A stretch of DNA of 64,000 nucleotides from Ktedonosporobacter rubrisoli. GTDB taxonomy: Bacteria; Chloroflexota; Ktedonobacteria; Ktedonobacterales; Ktedonobacteraceae. This document shows positions 43,064 to 52,468 of the stretch, piece by piece. The notes beneath the pieces are model-generated. The model searched no databases and was not told the origin of the DNA. It was given only the letters and a program-made list of their open reading frames with translations. Position 1 is the stretch's first letter. Every line of letters begins with the position of its first letter. A program made the position numbers and the translations under genes. The stretch spans positions 310,001-374,000 of the forward strand of contig NZ_CP035758.1 of the NCBI RefSeq assembly GCF_004208415.1, written 5' to 3'.

Positions 43064-43990
43064 ATGCAATTCGCCCAACCCGAGTACCCGACCGAACAGA
43101 TTGTGCAAGTGAAGAACTACCGCAGAATAGAGGAATTGATCCCGACTCACTGGTCTGAACAGTATATCGAAGCTAACAGTATTAAGCAGCATCTTTATCG
43201 TACCGGAGGCCAGAAGCCTCAACTTGTGCTCCTGCATGGCTTCGAAGAGTGCGCGATCTGCTGGCTGCAGATCGCCAAGACCTTAGAGCAGGATTATGAT
43301 CTCATCATGATCGATGCTAGAGGTCATGGCCTCTCGGATCGCGCTGCTAGCGGTTTCTCCCCTCATCAACTGAGCGAAGACGTGGCAAGCCTGCTTCGCA
43401 TGCTCAAACTGGATCGTCCCCATATTCTTGGCTTTTCGCTGGGAGCAGATACGGCGATCCGCCTTGCCGTTACCTATCCAGAACTGGTCAGCACAATTAT
43501 CGTCTCAGGAGCCAACGATAAAGCTCCCCAGGCAGAAAATTTTGTGAATTCGCCAGGCTATCAGGCCTGGTATCAAGCATTTGTAGAGTACCTCAAGACG
43601 CTCAAAACGCAGAATCACGAAGAGCGCATGATATCCTCTCTGCGCCTGGTACCACCCGGCGTCCCGCTGCCTGCTGAGGATCAATATGTTCCCATGGTAG
43701 AGGGATATGCGCATATCGATCTAAAGCTCGTCATACAGAGCGACGTTCTCTGGTCGCTCGTGAGCAAGAAATATGAGGAGACAAGGCAATTACAAGCTCA
43801 GCTCACTTGCCCTGTTCTCCTGATGTACAGCGAGAGTTTTCCCACATCGGACGCAGAGGTGACGCTGCGTGAGGAGCCGGCAGAACGCCCCAATGAGCGA
43901 ATTGTACGCTTCGTGAATGCAGGTCACCTCATCTACCGCGAACATGCTGAACAGTTTATTAAGGTTGTCAAAAGTTTTCTGGCTTCTTGA
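43064..43990 (+). CDS. Alpha/beta hydrolase
   Basis: A 308-residue alpha/beta-hydrolase: HGFEECAICW oxyanion region near residue 56, DARGHGLSDRA near 85, nucleophile GFSLGA near 127, acid in the LLMYSESFPTSD region, and GHLIYREH near 287 with the catalytic His. The 45-residue N-terminal lead is longer than usual. Substrate unknown. AAGGAGAG seven bases before the ATG. Confidence 0.84.
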   Translation: MQFAQPEYPTEQIVQVKNYRRIEELIPTHWSEQYIEANSIKQHLYRTGGQKPQLVLLHGFEECAICWLQIAKTLEQDYDLIMIDARGHGLSDRAASGFSPHQLSEDVASLLRMLKLDRPHILGFSLGADTAIRLAVTYPELVSTIIVSGANDKAPQAENFVNSPGYQAWYQAFVEYLKTLKTQNHEERMISSLRLVPPGVPLPAEDQYVPMVEGYAHIDLKLVIQSDVLWSLVSKKYEETRQLQAQLTCPVLLMYSESFPTSDAEVTLREEPAERPNERIVRFVNAGHLIYREHAEQFIKVVKSFLAS

Positions 43991-44117
43991 AGCCGGGAAT
44001 AGTTTCCGGGCCGTCATCCTGCTTAAAGACGACCCGGAGCATGGACCATGCTTGCCATATATCCACCTGGCAAACTATTCTCCAGGATAATGAAGCCCGT
44101 ATTACCTTTATTACTTC

Positions 44118-44603
44118 TTAATTGCTTTTCGTGGCCTCACGTGCTGTGCCTGATAGTAGATCTGGGGCAGGAAAGGGCTGAGCGAAGGTGAAGGCAAACG
44201 AGCTCGGACCATGAGCGCGCAGATATTCCATTCGTTCTTTCACTTCAGCCAAGCCAGGCCGATGGCCCTCAGGAACCCACCACAGAGCCACATAAGGGCC
44301 CTGGAGCCGTTTAAACCATTCTCTACGGCGGCGCATAACCTGCGCATGCTCGCTTTTGTAGACAAAAGCTTTGAGCGCTTCCAGCGAGCTCCATACAGAG
44401 ATGGTCGCAAAAAGGCGCTCGTCAACTGGCAAATGCGCTGCTTCTGCAGCGGTAAAAAGTTCAGCTTTTGGACGCCAGATGAAGCCGGGGCTTTCCTCAG
44501 CCAGCGCATATATTGGGTCCAGCTTGGCCGCAAAATCGGCCAATAGCGGATCATTGAGGGGAGCCAGTGTATAGGCAACATTCACCTGAGCAATATGATA
44601 CAT
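44118..44603 (-). CDS. DUF3291-like protein
   Basis: A 161-residue protein of the DUF3291 type: MYHIAQVNVAYTLAPLNDPL, then FAAKLDPIYALAEESPGFIWR, SVWSSLEALKAFVYKSEHAQ and WWVPEGHRPGLAEVKERMEYL. The fold is a dimeric alpha-beta barrel related to antibiotic biosynthesis monooxygenases; function unknown. ATG 44603 with AAGGA upstream preferred over 44618. It shares strand with the next gene (gap 71 bases). Confidence 0.82.
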   Translation of the reverse strand: MYHIAQVNVAYTLAPLNDPLLADFAAKLDPIYALAEESPGFIWRPKAELFTAAEAAHLPVDERLFATISVWSSLEALKAFVYKSEHAQVMRRRREWFKRLQGPYVALWWVPEGHRPGLAEVKERMEYLRAHGPSSFAFTFAQPFPAPDLLSGTAREATKSN

Positions 44604-44674
44604 GGTGTGTCCTTTCATCGAGACATCGCTTGTATGGCTGAGTAGTAAAGGCTGCTTAGGAGAGAATGCAGAAG

Positions 44675-45214
44675 CTAGAAGCTTTCGCGCGGCAGATTGC
44701 CCACCAGTCGAGCATAAAGCCGCAAACGAGCACTTCCATTACATGGATGCACCCAGTCATAGCCGAGCTCCTGCCAATCGGCATCATTGGGATCTAAGCC
44801 AAGCGACTCCTCAATATAGTAGTAATCGACCACCAGGTATTGACGACGGTAAGCCAGAAGAAATCCTTGAGAGCGATTGCGCTCTTCAACAGCCTCAACA
44901 TAGCCCTTATACCAACGGTTGAGATGGCTGGCCCGTGGAGGTAAGCAGAGAAGATCACCAAAGTTATCTACCGGTCCTGTGCTGGTAAGCACATGCCTGG
45001 CCTCGGGCCAGGTGGCAAAGCCGAGTTCGGTAGCGATAATGGTCAGGCAATCGCGGCGCCGGATAGCTGAAACAGTTTCCTGCAGTTCCTCAATGGAAGC
45101 ATGACGGAACATAGGAAGTGCGCACAAGCGTTGCAAGGCATGAGGTTCGTAGCGGCGTACATGTTTATGGAGAATTTCAGCGCGTATTTTCAGTTCGTGG
45201 ATCGCATCGTCCAT
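44675..45214 (-). CDS. Conserved hypothetical protein with a helical N-terminal motif
   Basis: A 179-residue protein. The N-terminus (AIHELKIRAEILHKHVRRYE, ALQRLCALPMFRH) and the following RDCLTIIATELGFATWPEAR resemble a widespread small-domain pattern seen in front of ankyrin-like proteins (lkaRAr.Llra.raGd, then vIArelGfasWp). The C-terminal half (YYIEESLGLDPNDADWQELGY) is not recognised. ATG 45214 has AGGAG six bases upstream; the longer frame to 45403 has no such site. Function unknown. Confidence 0.6.
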   Translation of the reverse strand: MDDAIHELKIRAEILHKHVRRYEPHALQRLCALPMFRHASIEELQETVSAIRRRDCLTIIATELGFATWPEARHVLTSTGPVDNFGDLLCLPPRASHLNRWYKGYVEAVEERNRSQGFLLAYRRQYLVVDYYYIEESLGLDPNDADWQELGYDWVHPCNGSARLRLYARLVGNLPRESF

Positions 45215-45727
45215 AGCAGTCTCCTTCAGCCCGGTCAATCCCCGCTCCCTTGTGACCTCAATGAAAGACGCTCTGCAATAGGCGACGAAGCCGTCGATCT
45301 CGGGGTGAAAGCTTCTTGCGGCGGTAAGGCATCCCCGAGCACACCAGAACTTATTATAGCAGAGCCCTGGTGAGAAGTCAACGGCGATCTCCGAGTTCAA
45401 CAAGTGCTCTTCCTACAACTAAAAATGTTTTATTATATTTGTACACATCTCTTGTAGTTCTCTTGATGAACTTTACTTAGGCAACTCGTACCTCCTCGCA
45501 TTGCTATCGTCAGTACAAAATACGTTCGATTGCCGATGCTCACTCATGTGCCGCGTGCTAAACTCCCCTTATCTATGATAAAGACAAAAATATTCAGGAG
45601 CTTTACCCGGAACCTGTTCCGTCACCAGCGTTCAGAGCAGCGAAGCAGGTGGCGATCATCAGCAGGCAGAGGGCTCAAACCTCATCAGCAGATCGCAAAT
45701 GAAGCGTAGGAAGTGAAGGAAAAGAGA
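45215..45727. other. Spacer between divergent genes
   Basis: AT-rich stretch around 45420-45480 and purine-rich leader further on. No convincing promoter pair or hairpin was found. AAGGA at 45716-45720 serves the downstream hydrolase. Confidence 0.4.
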
Positions 45728-47236
45728 ATGAGACCACTTGAAATCCTCTTAGTTTGCGCCAATCTTATTACATTTTTGCTGCTAGCAGTACCGCGACTGC
45801 GTGTAGCTCAATGGAAAGGATACATAGTACTCAGCACGCTAGCGTTAGCAGTTGTCCAAATCGTGCTGGAAGGGCCTCGCTGGCAGATGGCTCCGGCATA
45901 CGGGTTGACGGGACTCTTCGCGCTTGCCTGGGCGCTGCAACGCTTTGTGCCAGCCAATAGAATCGCCAAATCGAGACTAAAGCGACGCTTAATAGCAAGT
46001 CTTGCCAGCACTGTGTGCGTCATTGGTATGGCTCTCTCTATTGCACTCCCCTTGCTTCTCCCTGTTTTTTCTTTCCCTCGCCCCAGCGGGCCATACGCTA
46101 TCGGGACTGTCACCTACCACTGGACTGACCACAGCCGTCACGAGATATTCAGTCCTGACAAGAACGGGCCTCGCGAGCTGATGGTACAGATATGGTATCC
46201 GTCCAGTAAGGGACAGTTGACCTTACCTGCTCCCTATCTCCCCGATGCCGCTGAGGTAACGCCAGCCCTGGAACAACTGCACCATTTCCCAAAATCGTTA
46301 CTTCAGCATCTCAAATATGTAAAGACCCACGCTGCTGAATCTGTTCCCGTAGCTAACGATCGGCCAGGTTATCCCGTACTCATTGCTCTGGAAGGCATCA
46401 CTGGCTACCGCCAGATGCTCACTTTTCAGATTGAGGAGCTGGTATCGCATGGCTATATCGTCGTGGGCCTCGATCAGCCAGGAGTTGCCGCTTCAGTGAC
46501 TTTTCCCGATGGGCATAGCATAGCCATCACTGAGCTCTTCACCCAGATCGAAACTTTGATTCGACAGAGCGTCAGTCCGGCCCAAAAAGCGCCACAGTTC
46601 AACGGCCAGACCTTCACGGATGGGATCATCCCGTACTTTGCTCAGGATGTCAGCTTTACGCTTGATCGGCTAGCTTCTCTCAATACGCGTGATCCACAGC
46701 ATCTCCTGACCGGAAAACTGGATCTTGGACATGTTGGTTTGTTTGGCATGTCCCTGGGCGGCATGATTGGCGCGCAAGCCTGCTTGCAAGATGCACGCCT
46801 TGGCGCTTGCCTGATTATAGATGTTGAGATGACCGACGACGTGCTGAAAAAGGGCTTGCACCAGCCCTGTATGTTGATGACCAGACCTGCCGACACGATG
46901 CGGCTCGAAAGGCAAAAAGCTGGCGGCTGGACAGAGCAGGATATTGCGCGCACCCAGCTGACGATGCGCGCGGTATACAATCATTTGCCAGGAGATGGCT
47001 ACTTTGTGCAGATTCCAGGAGCTTTCCATATCGATTTCACAGACCTTGACCTTTTCTCACCGCTAGCGCCACTTATTGGCCTTGGCGGACCGCTTGGAAG
47101 TCAGCGTGCCCATGAGATCGTCAATGCCTACTCGCTCGCCTTCTTTGATAAACACCTCAAGGGCCAGCCGGAGGCCCTGCTTACGGGACCTGCGGCACGC
47201 TACCCCGAGGTCATCTTTGCCAGGCATGGACCATAA
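45728..47236 (+). CDS. Membrane-anchored alpha/beta hydrolase (PAF-acetylhydrolase-like)
   Basis: A 502-residue protein. The first ~125 residues hold about four membrane helices (ILLVCANLITFLLLAVPRL, IVLSTLALAVVQIVL, LTGLFALAWALQRF, SLASTVCVIGMALSIALPLL), followed by a secreted-side alpha/beta-hydrolase of the PAF-acetylhydrolase/dienelactone type: ELMVQIWYPSS, VGLDQPGVAASV, nucleophile GLFGMSLGGM near 340, and a late His in IPGAFHIDFTD. Family enzymes cleave oxidised or short-chain phospholipid acyls; function here is inferred. ATG 45728 with AAGGA seven bases upstream is used. Confidence 0.85.
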   Translation: MRPLEILLVCANLITFLLLAVPRLRVAQWKGYIVLSTLALAVVQIVLEGPRWQMAPAYGLTGLFALAWALQRFVPANRIAKSRLKRRLIASLASTVCVIGMALSIALPLLLPVFSFPRPSGPYAIGTVTYHWTDHSRHEIFSPDKNGPRELMVQIWYPSSKGQLTLPAPYLPDAAEVTPALEQLHHFPKSLLQHLKYVKTHAAESVPVANDRPGYPVLIALEGITGYRQMLTFQIEELVSHGYIVVGLDQPGVAASVTFPDGHSIAITELFTQIETLIRQSVSPAQKAPQFNGQTFTDGIIPYFAQDVSFTLDRLASLNTRDPQHLLTGKLDLGHVGLFGMSLGGMIGAQACLQDARLGACLIIDVEMTDDVLKKGLHQPCMLMTRPADTMRLERQKAGGWTEQDIARTQLTMRAVYNHLPGDGYFVQIPGAFHIDFTDLDLFSPLAPLIGLGGPLGSQRAHEIVNAYSLAFFDKHLKGQPEALLTGPAARYPEVIFARHGP

Positions 47237-47314
47237 AAGTTGGCTTCATCTCTCGCCTTTCTCGTTCTCTGGTCTACGCGTCAGCACGCGAGAGCCTGGG
47301 CAAGCATCATTCAA

Positions 47315-47367
47315 CTTACCTAACTGAGAAATCTCTGTGGTATACTACCCTCATCATGTTAGGTAAG
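47315..47367. promoter_or_regulatory. LuxR leader promoter with inverted 10-mers
   Basis: CTTACCTAAC (47315-47324) and its exact complement GTTAGGTAAG (47358-47367) flank a TATACT at 47341-47346. The expected -35 position (47318-47323) has no consensus hexamer but lies inside the first 10-mer, the layout of an activator-dependent promoter. A third copy of the 10-mer lies at 51531-51540. Confidence 0.6.
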
Positions 47368-47403
47368 AGTATGGGCTTTTACCCAATGAGAAGGGCAGGC
47401 TGA
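47356..47403 (+). CDS. 15-codon leader peptide overlapping the LuxR start
   Basis: ATG 47356 opens a frame of 15 codons (MLGKSMGFYPMRRAG) ending in TGA at 47401-47403. The stop overlaps the ATG of the LuxR gene (TGATG), the classic arrangement for translational coupling by termination-reinitiation. With the -10 box at 47341-47346 the message would start near 47353, so this mini-gene would be read almost leaderlessly. No separate Shine-Dalgarno site precedes it. Its being translated is an inference. Confidence 0.5.
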   Translation: MLGKSMGFYPMRRAG

Positions 47404-50400
47404 TGCCAAAGCGTACAACCCACCTGCATTTGCTTCGTTGGTCTCAGCAAGAGCAGCGTTATATCATCACCTTTGGCACTCTCACCCTTGACTCCGGGAT
47501 CATCTCGGTCGATCAAGCCTGGCAGAAGTGGCTCGACATGCTTACCTCTTTCGCCTTCGAGGGCCGCGCCGGGGTGCATTGTACCATTCGTAAAGAGCGG
47601 CTTCGGCGCGGAGATGCCTACTGGTACGCCTATCGGTCATTTCAGGGGCACACGAAAAAACGCTATCTAGGCCGAACGGCTCATCTCTCGCTCGACCGCC
47701 TGGAAGAGATCAGCGCTCGTCTTGGGGCTGAAGATAAGCAAGTGCCTCTTCGTTCCCTGGCAACTCAGCCTGCCCTGACCTCTGAGTATCCAGCCAGAGC
47801 ATCAGTCCCGTTCTCATTCCTGGAAACGAAACTACGCCCACCCCGGCTCCAGCCCTTGTTAGTCTCGCGTCCACATCTACTCACGCTACTGGACGCAGGC
47901 CAGAGGCAGAAGCTGACCCTTGTGCAGGCTCCGGCAGGTTACGGCAAAACCACGCTCATTGCCTCCTGGATTGCCCGGCGGCAGGGCTACCCTGCAGCCT
48001 GGCTCTCTCTTGACCATGGCGATAATGATCCTATCCGCTTCTGGTCTTCGCTGATCACTGCCTGTCGCGTATTTCATCCAGATCTTGGACAGGCTGCCCA
48101 GGAACACTTGTCGCTCTCTGCGCAAATGCCATTTGCCTCATCTTCTCTGGAAGCTGCTCTCACCTCCTGGCTTAACGAGCTCGCCAGGATGAAGCTGTCA
48201 GCAGTGCTCATCCTTGATGACTATCACCTCATTGAGAAGGAGGCTATTCATGAGACGCTTACCTTTTTTATCGAACATCTCCCAGCTAATATGCATGTGA
48301 TCATTCTCACCCGTAGCGAGCCGCCTCTTCCGCTCGTACGCTGGCGCGCGAGCGGGAACCTTCAGGAAGTGCAGTCCTCCTTTCTTCGCTTCTCCCCTGA
48401 GGAAACGCGCATCTTTCTCCAGCAGGTTCTACCCCACGCTCTCTCAGAAGAGACAATACACGCGCTACACGCTCAACTAGACGGTTGGGCCGCTGGCTTG
48501 CGCCTCTTTGCCTTGAGCTTGCAGAGCCAGGGAACGCCTCAAGCGGCGACAGGGACTCTTGCGCAACTGAACTCGCGCTTTGCTGCCAATCGGCCCCATC
48601 GCTTCATTCAGGAGTATTTTCTAAGTGAGGTTCTCGCCATGCAACCAGCGCCGCTTCAACTCTTCCTACTGCAGACCAGCATACTTAATTGCCTCACCGG
48701 AGCGCTCTGCGAGGCAGTTACTGGAATGCAGGATGGAGCTGGGCTGCTGGAGCAGGCTTACCGTTCGGGCTTCTTTATAGAGGCCCTGGAAGTTCCAGAC
48801 CTGTGGTATCGTCATCATCCACTCTTCGCCGAGATTCTAAGAGAGGAGGCAGCACGCCGCCTGGGTAAAGAAGTGCTACAGCATCTTTCAATTGTAGCCT
48901 CTTACTGGTACGAGGCTCACGCAATGCCAATAGAAGCCATTGAGGCCGCCCTTTCTGCCCAAATGTTTGAACTGGCGATCTCCTTGATCGTAGAAATGGA
49001 GAATGAGGCTCGTTTTGCCGAGCACTATACTATGCGTGGCTGGTTAGAACAGCTTCCAGGGCCCCTACTAGAGCTACACCCACGTCTTTGCTTCCGCTTA
49101 GCGCAGGCGCTGCTTTTCACTGAAGATAGGGATGGCTCCCCATTGAATATAGAAAGCGTTGAAGATCTGCTCTTGCTGGCGGAAAAAGGCTGGAGACTTG
49201 AGGAAGATTGGCAACATCTTGGTATACTCTACGCCTTTCGAGCTACGCTTACTGCACGGCAAGGCCTTCTTGCGCCTGCCGCGGCCTATGCTCATCAAGC
49301 GCTTACTTTCCTCCCCCTTACATCTGAGCAATCTGTCAGCTCCTCACTTCCCTCTTCCATAAGACAGGCCGAATGGATCGACTGGCGCCTTGGCTGCCTG
49401 ATGGCTATCGGTGTTGAAGCCATCCATAAAGGCTCATTTGAGCAAGCCTATCAGATCTTTCTTGATGCATATACGCGCAGTACAGCCAGCAAGAACAAGG
49501 TGTTTGTGCGCCCGTTCCGCACAAAGCTTGCCGATATTTGCGTCGCTCTTGGCGACTTGCACCAGGCTGCCTCCTACTACGAACAGACGCTTGCCGAAAC
49601 CAGCAATCAGGATGAAAAGGGAGAGGATATTGTGCATATAGACTCCCTCCATGGACTGGCCCGGCTGGCCTACGAATGGAACGATCTGGCCCGAGCAAAG
49701 CAGCTGCTCCACGCAGCATCAACCTGCAGATACAGAGGACATTTTCTTCCTTTGGAAGAGGAGTCGCGCACGAAGGGGGAACTTTTAAGTGCTCAGGTGC
49801 TGCATGCCGGCGGCGAAGTGGCCCGGGCGCTAGCCTCGCTCTCTACGCTTTTTACACGTCTTCAGGCCAGCGCAGCGCCAAACGTGCGACAGTTCATTCC
49901 CGACGTTCTCCTTCTGCAAGCGCAGTTTCAGCTGAGAGATGGCGATCTCCTGGCGGCCACACGCACACTCAACACGCTCACGGCCACCCAAGAACTTTCT
50001 GTGCTCCAGCATCAGACATTACAACTACTCCAGGCGCGCTTGCGCCTTTTGCAGGATGGTACCCAGAATATCATCCCCTTACTTGCCCTGCTTCTCACAT
50101 CGGCCCGCGCAGCAAGATATCTTATGCGCGCCACGGAAATACAGCTTCTCATCGCGCTCACATATTTCGCCTGCCAGCAGGAGCAAGAAGCTCACCAACA
50201 GCTCTATGAGGTGCTTAGAGAAGCTCGCAACGCGGGCTACGTGCGCCTCTTCCTCAGTGAAGGAGCAACCTTTGTGGCTCTCTTGCGTTCTTTGTTGCCT
50301 TCTATCACAGAACAGCCAGTGTATACCTATGCTCGCACTATTTTGCAGCAGTTTCTTAGCTCTCTGCCCACCCAGGGAAAAAATCTTGATGGAAGGGCGA

Positions 50401-50603
50401 GTTCCCTGCTCTCTACCCTCTCCTTACAAGAGCAGCGCGTACTCACGCTCTTAATAGCGGGACGCAGTAATCCACAGATCGCGCAGGAACTCGTTGTTTC
50501 TGTCAACACAATCAAAGCGCATGTCAAGAATATCTATCGAAAGCTTGGGGTGGCCAACCGGATGGAAGCTAGCGAGCTAGCTCGACGCGAGAAACTGCGC
50601 TAG
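47403..50603 (+). CDS. MalT-type LuxR transcriptional regulator with extra N-terminal domain
   Basis: A 1066-residue protein. Residues 1-105 form an additional domain common in Ktedonobacteria: RWSQQEQRYIITFGT, FAFEGRAGVHCTIRKERLRR, YWYAYRSFQGHTKKRYLGRT, LDRLEEISARL. Residues about 140-430 are a STAND/NACHT ATPase with Walker A VQAPAGYGKTTLIASW and a Walker B-like LSAVLILDDYHLI. TPR-like repeats follow (450-980), then a C-terminal LuxR helix-turn-helix (QEQRVLTLLIAGRSNPQIAQ, ELVVSVNTIKAHVKNIYRKL). It should be a ligand-triggered transcription activator. The start overlaps a short upstream frame. No dedicated target is adjacent. Confidence 0.9.
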   Translation: MPKRTTHLHLLRWSQQEQRYIITFGTLTLDSGIISVDQAWQKWLDMLTSFAFEGRAGVHCTIRKERLRRGDAYWYAYRSFQGHTKKRYLGRTAHLSLDRLEEISARLGAEDKQVPLRSLATQPALTSEYPARASVPFSFLETKLRPPRLQPLLVSRPHLLTLLDAGQRQKLTLVQAPAGYGKTTLIASWIARRQGYPAAWLSLDHGDNDPIRFWSSLITACRVFHPDLGQAAQEHLSLSAQMPFASSSLEAALTSWLNELARMKLSAVLILDDYHLIEKEAIHETLTFFIEHLPANMHVIILTRSEPPLPLVRWRASGNLQEVQSSFLRFSPEETRIFLQQVLPHALSEETIHALHAQLDGWAAGLRLFALSLQSQGTPQAATGTLAQLNSRFAANRPHRFIQEYFLSEVLAMQPAPLQLFLLQTSILNCLTGALCEAVTGMQDGAGLLEQAYRSGFFIEALEVPDLWYRHHPLFAEILREEAARRLGKEVLQHLSIVASYWYEAHAMPIEAIEAALSAQMFELAISLIVEMENEARFAEHYTMRGWLEQLPGPLLELHPRLCFRLAQALLFTEDRDGSPLNIESVEDLLLLAEKGWRLEEDWQHLGILYAFRATLTARQGLLAPAAAYAHQALTFLPLTSEQSVSSSLPSSIRQAEWIDWRLGCLMAIGVEAIHKGSFEQAYQIFLDAYTRSTASKNKVFVRPFRTKLADICVALGDLHQAASYYEQTLAETSNQDEKGEDIVHIDSLHGLARLAYEWNDLARAKQLLHAASTCRYRGHFLPLEEESRTKGELLSAQVLHAGGEVARALASLSTLFTRLQASAAPNVRQFIPDVLLLQAQFQLRDGDLLAATRTLNTLTATQELSVLQHQTLQLLQARLRLLQDGTQNIIPLLALLLTSARAARYLMRATEIQLLIALTYFACQQEQEAHQQLYEVLREARNAGYVRLFLSEGATFVALLRSLLPSITEQPVYTYARTILQQFLSSLPTQGKNLDGRASSLLSTLSLQEQRVLTLLIAGRSNPQIAQELVVSVNTIKAHVKNIYRKLGVANRMEASELARREKLR

Positions 50604-50756
50604 CTTCTTAAACCGTCTGCTCAATTGTCCATTTGGAGAATAGCCATCTTCCTTCTCCACGTCCCCTACTCAGAGCAGTTCCGCAGGGATGCATACCATC
50701 ACTTTCACGCCAGATGTGATCATTACATCATTCCCAAAGCGCTTAGCAGCATAAGG

Positions 50757-51242
50757 CTAATTCGCATGAGAAACAGTCGAACCTTTCGCAAAGTTCTTTC
50801 TTAGCTCGGTACTTATGAATGGACTCAGGAAGGCGAGTATATAGATCATATAGATCCACGGAAATTGCACTACGAAAAATTTATATGCGCCCAGATGCAG
50901 GGGACCCGGCAGGAGTGCGAAGAACAAGAAATCCACAAGGGCCGCCATTGCCGCCCACAACAGGCCAACAATCAGAGCTTCTTTCCGTACGTGCCCTATA
51001 TCAGCACGCCCTTTGAAGTACCACAGACTTAATGGTATCCACCCTATATTCAAGAGGACGAGACAGATCTCATAAAGAACATACGAAAAGGTAGTAGGAG
51101 TATCCAGTGAGGGAGGAGTCACCAGAAGAGCTCCTAAAAGTACATTTAATAGAGCTCCCGTAACCGATATAGCGATATATCCTACGAGAAAGATGCCGAT
51201 TACGCGACCAGGACGTAATGTATTTTGCCCCATTTGTTTCAT
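50757..51242 (-). CDS. Hypothetical membrane protein
   Basis: A 161-residue protein with four or five membrane helices (VIGIFLVGYIAISVTGALLN, FSYVLYEICLVLLNIGWIPL, ALIVGLLWAAMAALVDFLFF, WIYMIYILAFLSPFISTEL). No family recognised; the pattern resembles small integral membrane proteins of unknown role found in many Firmicutes and Chloroflexi. ATG 51242 with GGAG 3 bases upstream is used, or M4 with the same site at 12 bases. Convergent with the LuxR gene. Confidence 0.6.
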   Translation of the reverse strand: MKQMGQNTLRPGRVIGIFLVGYIAISVTGALLNVLLGALLVTPPSLDTPTTFSYVLYEICLVLLNIGWIPLSLWYFKGRADIGHVRKEALIVGLLWAAMAALVDFLFFALLPGPLHLGAYKFFVVQFPWIYMIYILAFLSPFISTELRKNFAKGSTVSHAN

Positions 51243-51615
51243 AACTCCATTTCATATTCTTAAAGTATTACACAAAGAGCTATCAAAAGATCTCTCCCTA
51301 CTTGCCATCCCACCAGCACTGTGCCATAAGTATAGAGCCCAAAGCAGGGAATGAGTATTCTCCAACAGGGTAGTTGAAAGGGTGATTAAAGAGGCTTAGG
51401 AGATAAGACCTTGTTGAAAATAAAGGGGCGGAAGATATTAGCGCGGCACGGCTCTTGAGGACAGGCGAGGGGAGGAAGTTGTGTTATACACCCGGGCATC
51501 AGCTCACCCTCGCCTGGGTAATGGATCAGTCTTACCTAACTGTACGCCAGTATAGCATGAGCCGCCGATGTGTCACTTCAGGGAGCAACGGAGCAAATTG
51601 TTCCTCTCTTTTGCG
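51243..51615. other. Spacer holding a decayed copy of the LuxR leader
   Basis: On the minus strand, TATACT (51551-51556), GTTAGGTAAG (51540-51531), TTACCCA, GAGGG and GCTGATGCC follow in the same order as in the leader of the LuxR gene at 47341-47405. The frame opened by the equivalent ATG (51499) runs only 37 codons and no longer resembles the LuxR N-terminus. Likely relic of a second LuxR-type gene. The remaining sequence shows no gene. Confidence 0.5.
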
Positions 51616-52227
51616 TTAGCTAGCATCGGCTGAGCCGGGATCAAAAGGCTCCTGAGAGCTTTTCTGCGCCTTTCTTTCTTCATAGCGGAAGGCCCCAGGG
51701 AAATCAGGCCGCTCTATATGCTTTTTACCACTCCACTGCTGGATCTGGATCTTATAGAGGCAAGGGCGAGCTATTTCTTGATCTGAGCTGGGCTGGTAAT
51801 CCTTGCCCGCTTGAAAATCAGGAAAATATTTCGCGAAGAGCGTGTCAAAGAATCTGCGCTTTTCCTGAAGATCCTCTATGATCGTGGCGGTGCCAAAGAT
51901 AGTCACGCTTGCATATTCCACACCAAATTCGGAAGCCAGTTGACCTGGATATAGCCTTCCCATCTCATACACGCTAAAGCAGACACGCTCATCCCTCTCA
52001 ATATTCGCTCGCGTTCGCCCAACTGGTCCTGTATGTACGTAGATCACATGCTGAAATTCGTCGTAGATAAACAAATTGTTGTTAAGAAATGGTTGCCCCT
52101 CATGCACAGTTGCTAGACTGCCAGCTGGAGCGCTATGGAGAAATTGTTTGATCCACTCCTCATCGCTTACTGCACGATCGCGGCGCCGTATAGCGTTATA
52201 GGGGTGAGAGAGAGCATCATATGGCAT
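51616..52227 (-). CDS. Pyridoxamine 5'-phosphate oxidase family protein (flavin-binding)
   Basis: A 203-residue split-barrel protein: RRDRAVSDEEWIKQFLHSAP, AGSLATVHEGQPFLNNNLFI, VIYVHTGPVGRTRANIERDE and RVCFSVYEMGRLY. These are the features of nitroimidazole-resistance-type (NimA-like) or PNPOx-like FMN-binding proteins. Specific substrate unknown. The C-terminal SGKKHIERPDFPGAFRYEER tail is longer than in small members. Monocistronic. Confidence 0.85.
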   Translation of the reverse strand: MPYDALSHPYNAIRRRDRAVSDEEWIKQFLHSAPAGSLATVHEGQPFLNNNLFIYDEFQHVIYVHTGPVGRTRANIERDERVCFSVYEMGRLYPGQLASEFGVEYASVTIFGTATIIEDLQEKRRFFDTLFAKYFPDFQAGKDYQPSSDQEIARPCLYKIQIQQWSGKKHIERPDFPGAFRYEERKAQKSSQEPFDPGSADAS

Positions 52228-52468
52228 TGTCGGCTTAACCTCTTCCTTTTTGATGACCTGTATTATAGCATTTCTGCCGATGCTTCTCTGCCAAATCTGC
52301 CAGAGGAACTTTCACAGCGTCTTGGGACCAAGTATGGCTATAAGAAAAATGTCGGCTCGCTTGATGCGTTGCGCATCTTCACCTGTGGCTTATTTTGCTA
52401 AGTCCGGGGCATGAGACCAGGGAATAGAGCAGGGGCAACGCTGTCCGGGGAAGCCGGATCTGGCCTGA

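Noticed and set aside
51499..51540. A functional LuxR-type gene at the minus-strand leader copy
   Set aside because: The frame from the equivalent ATG ends after 37 codons with no LuxR N-terminal similarity.
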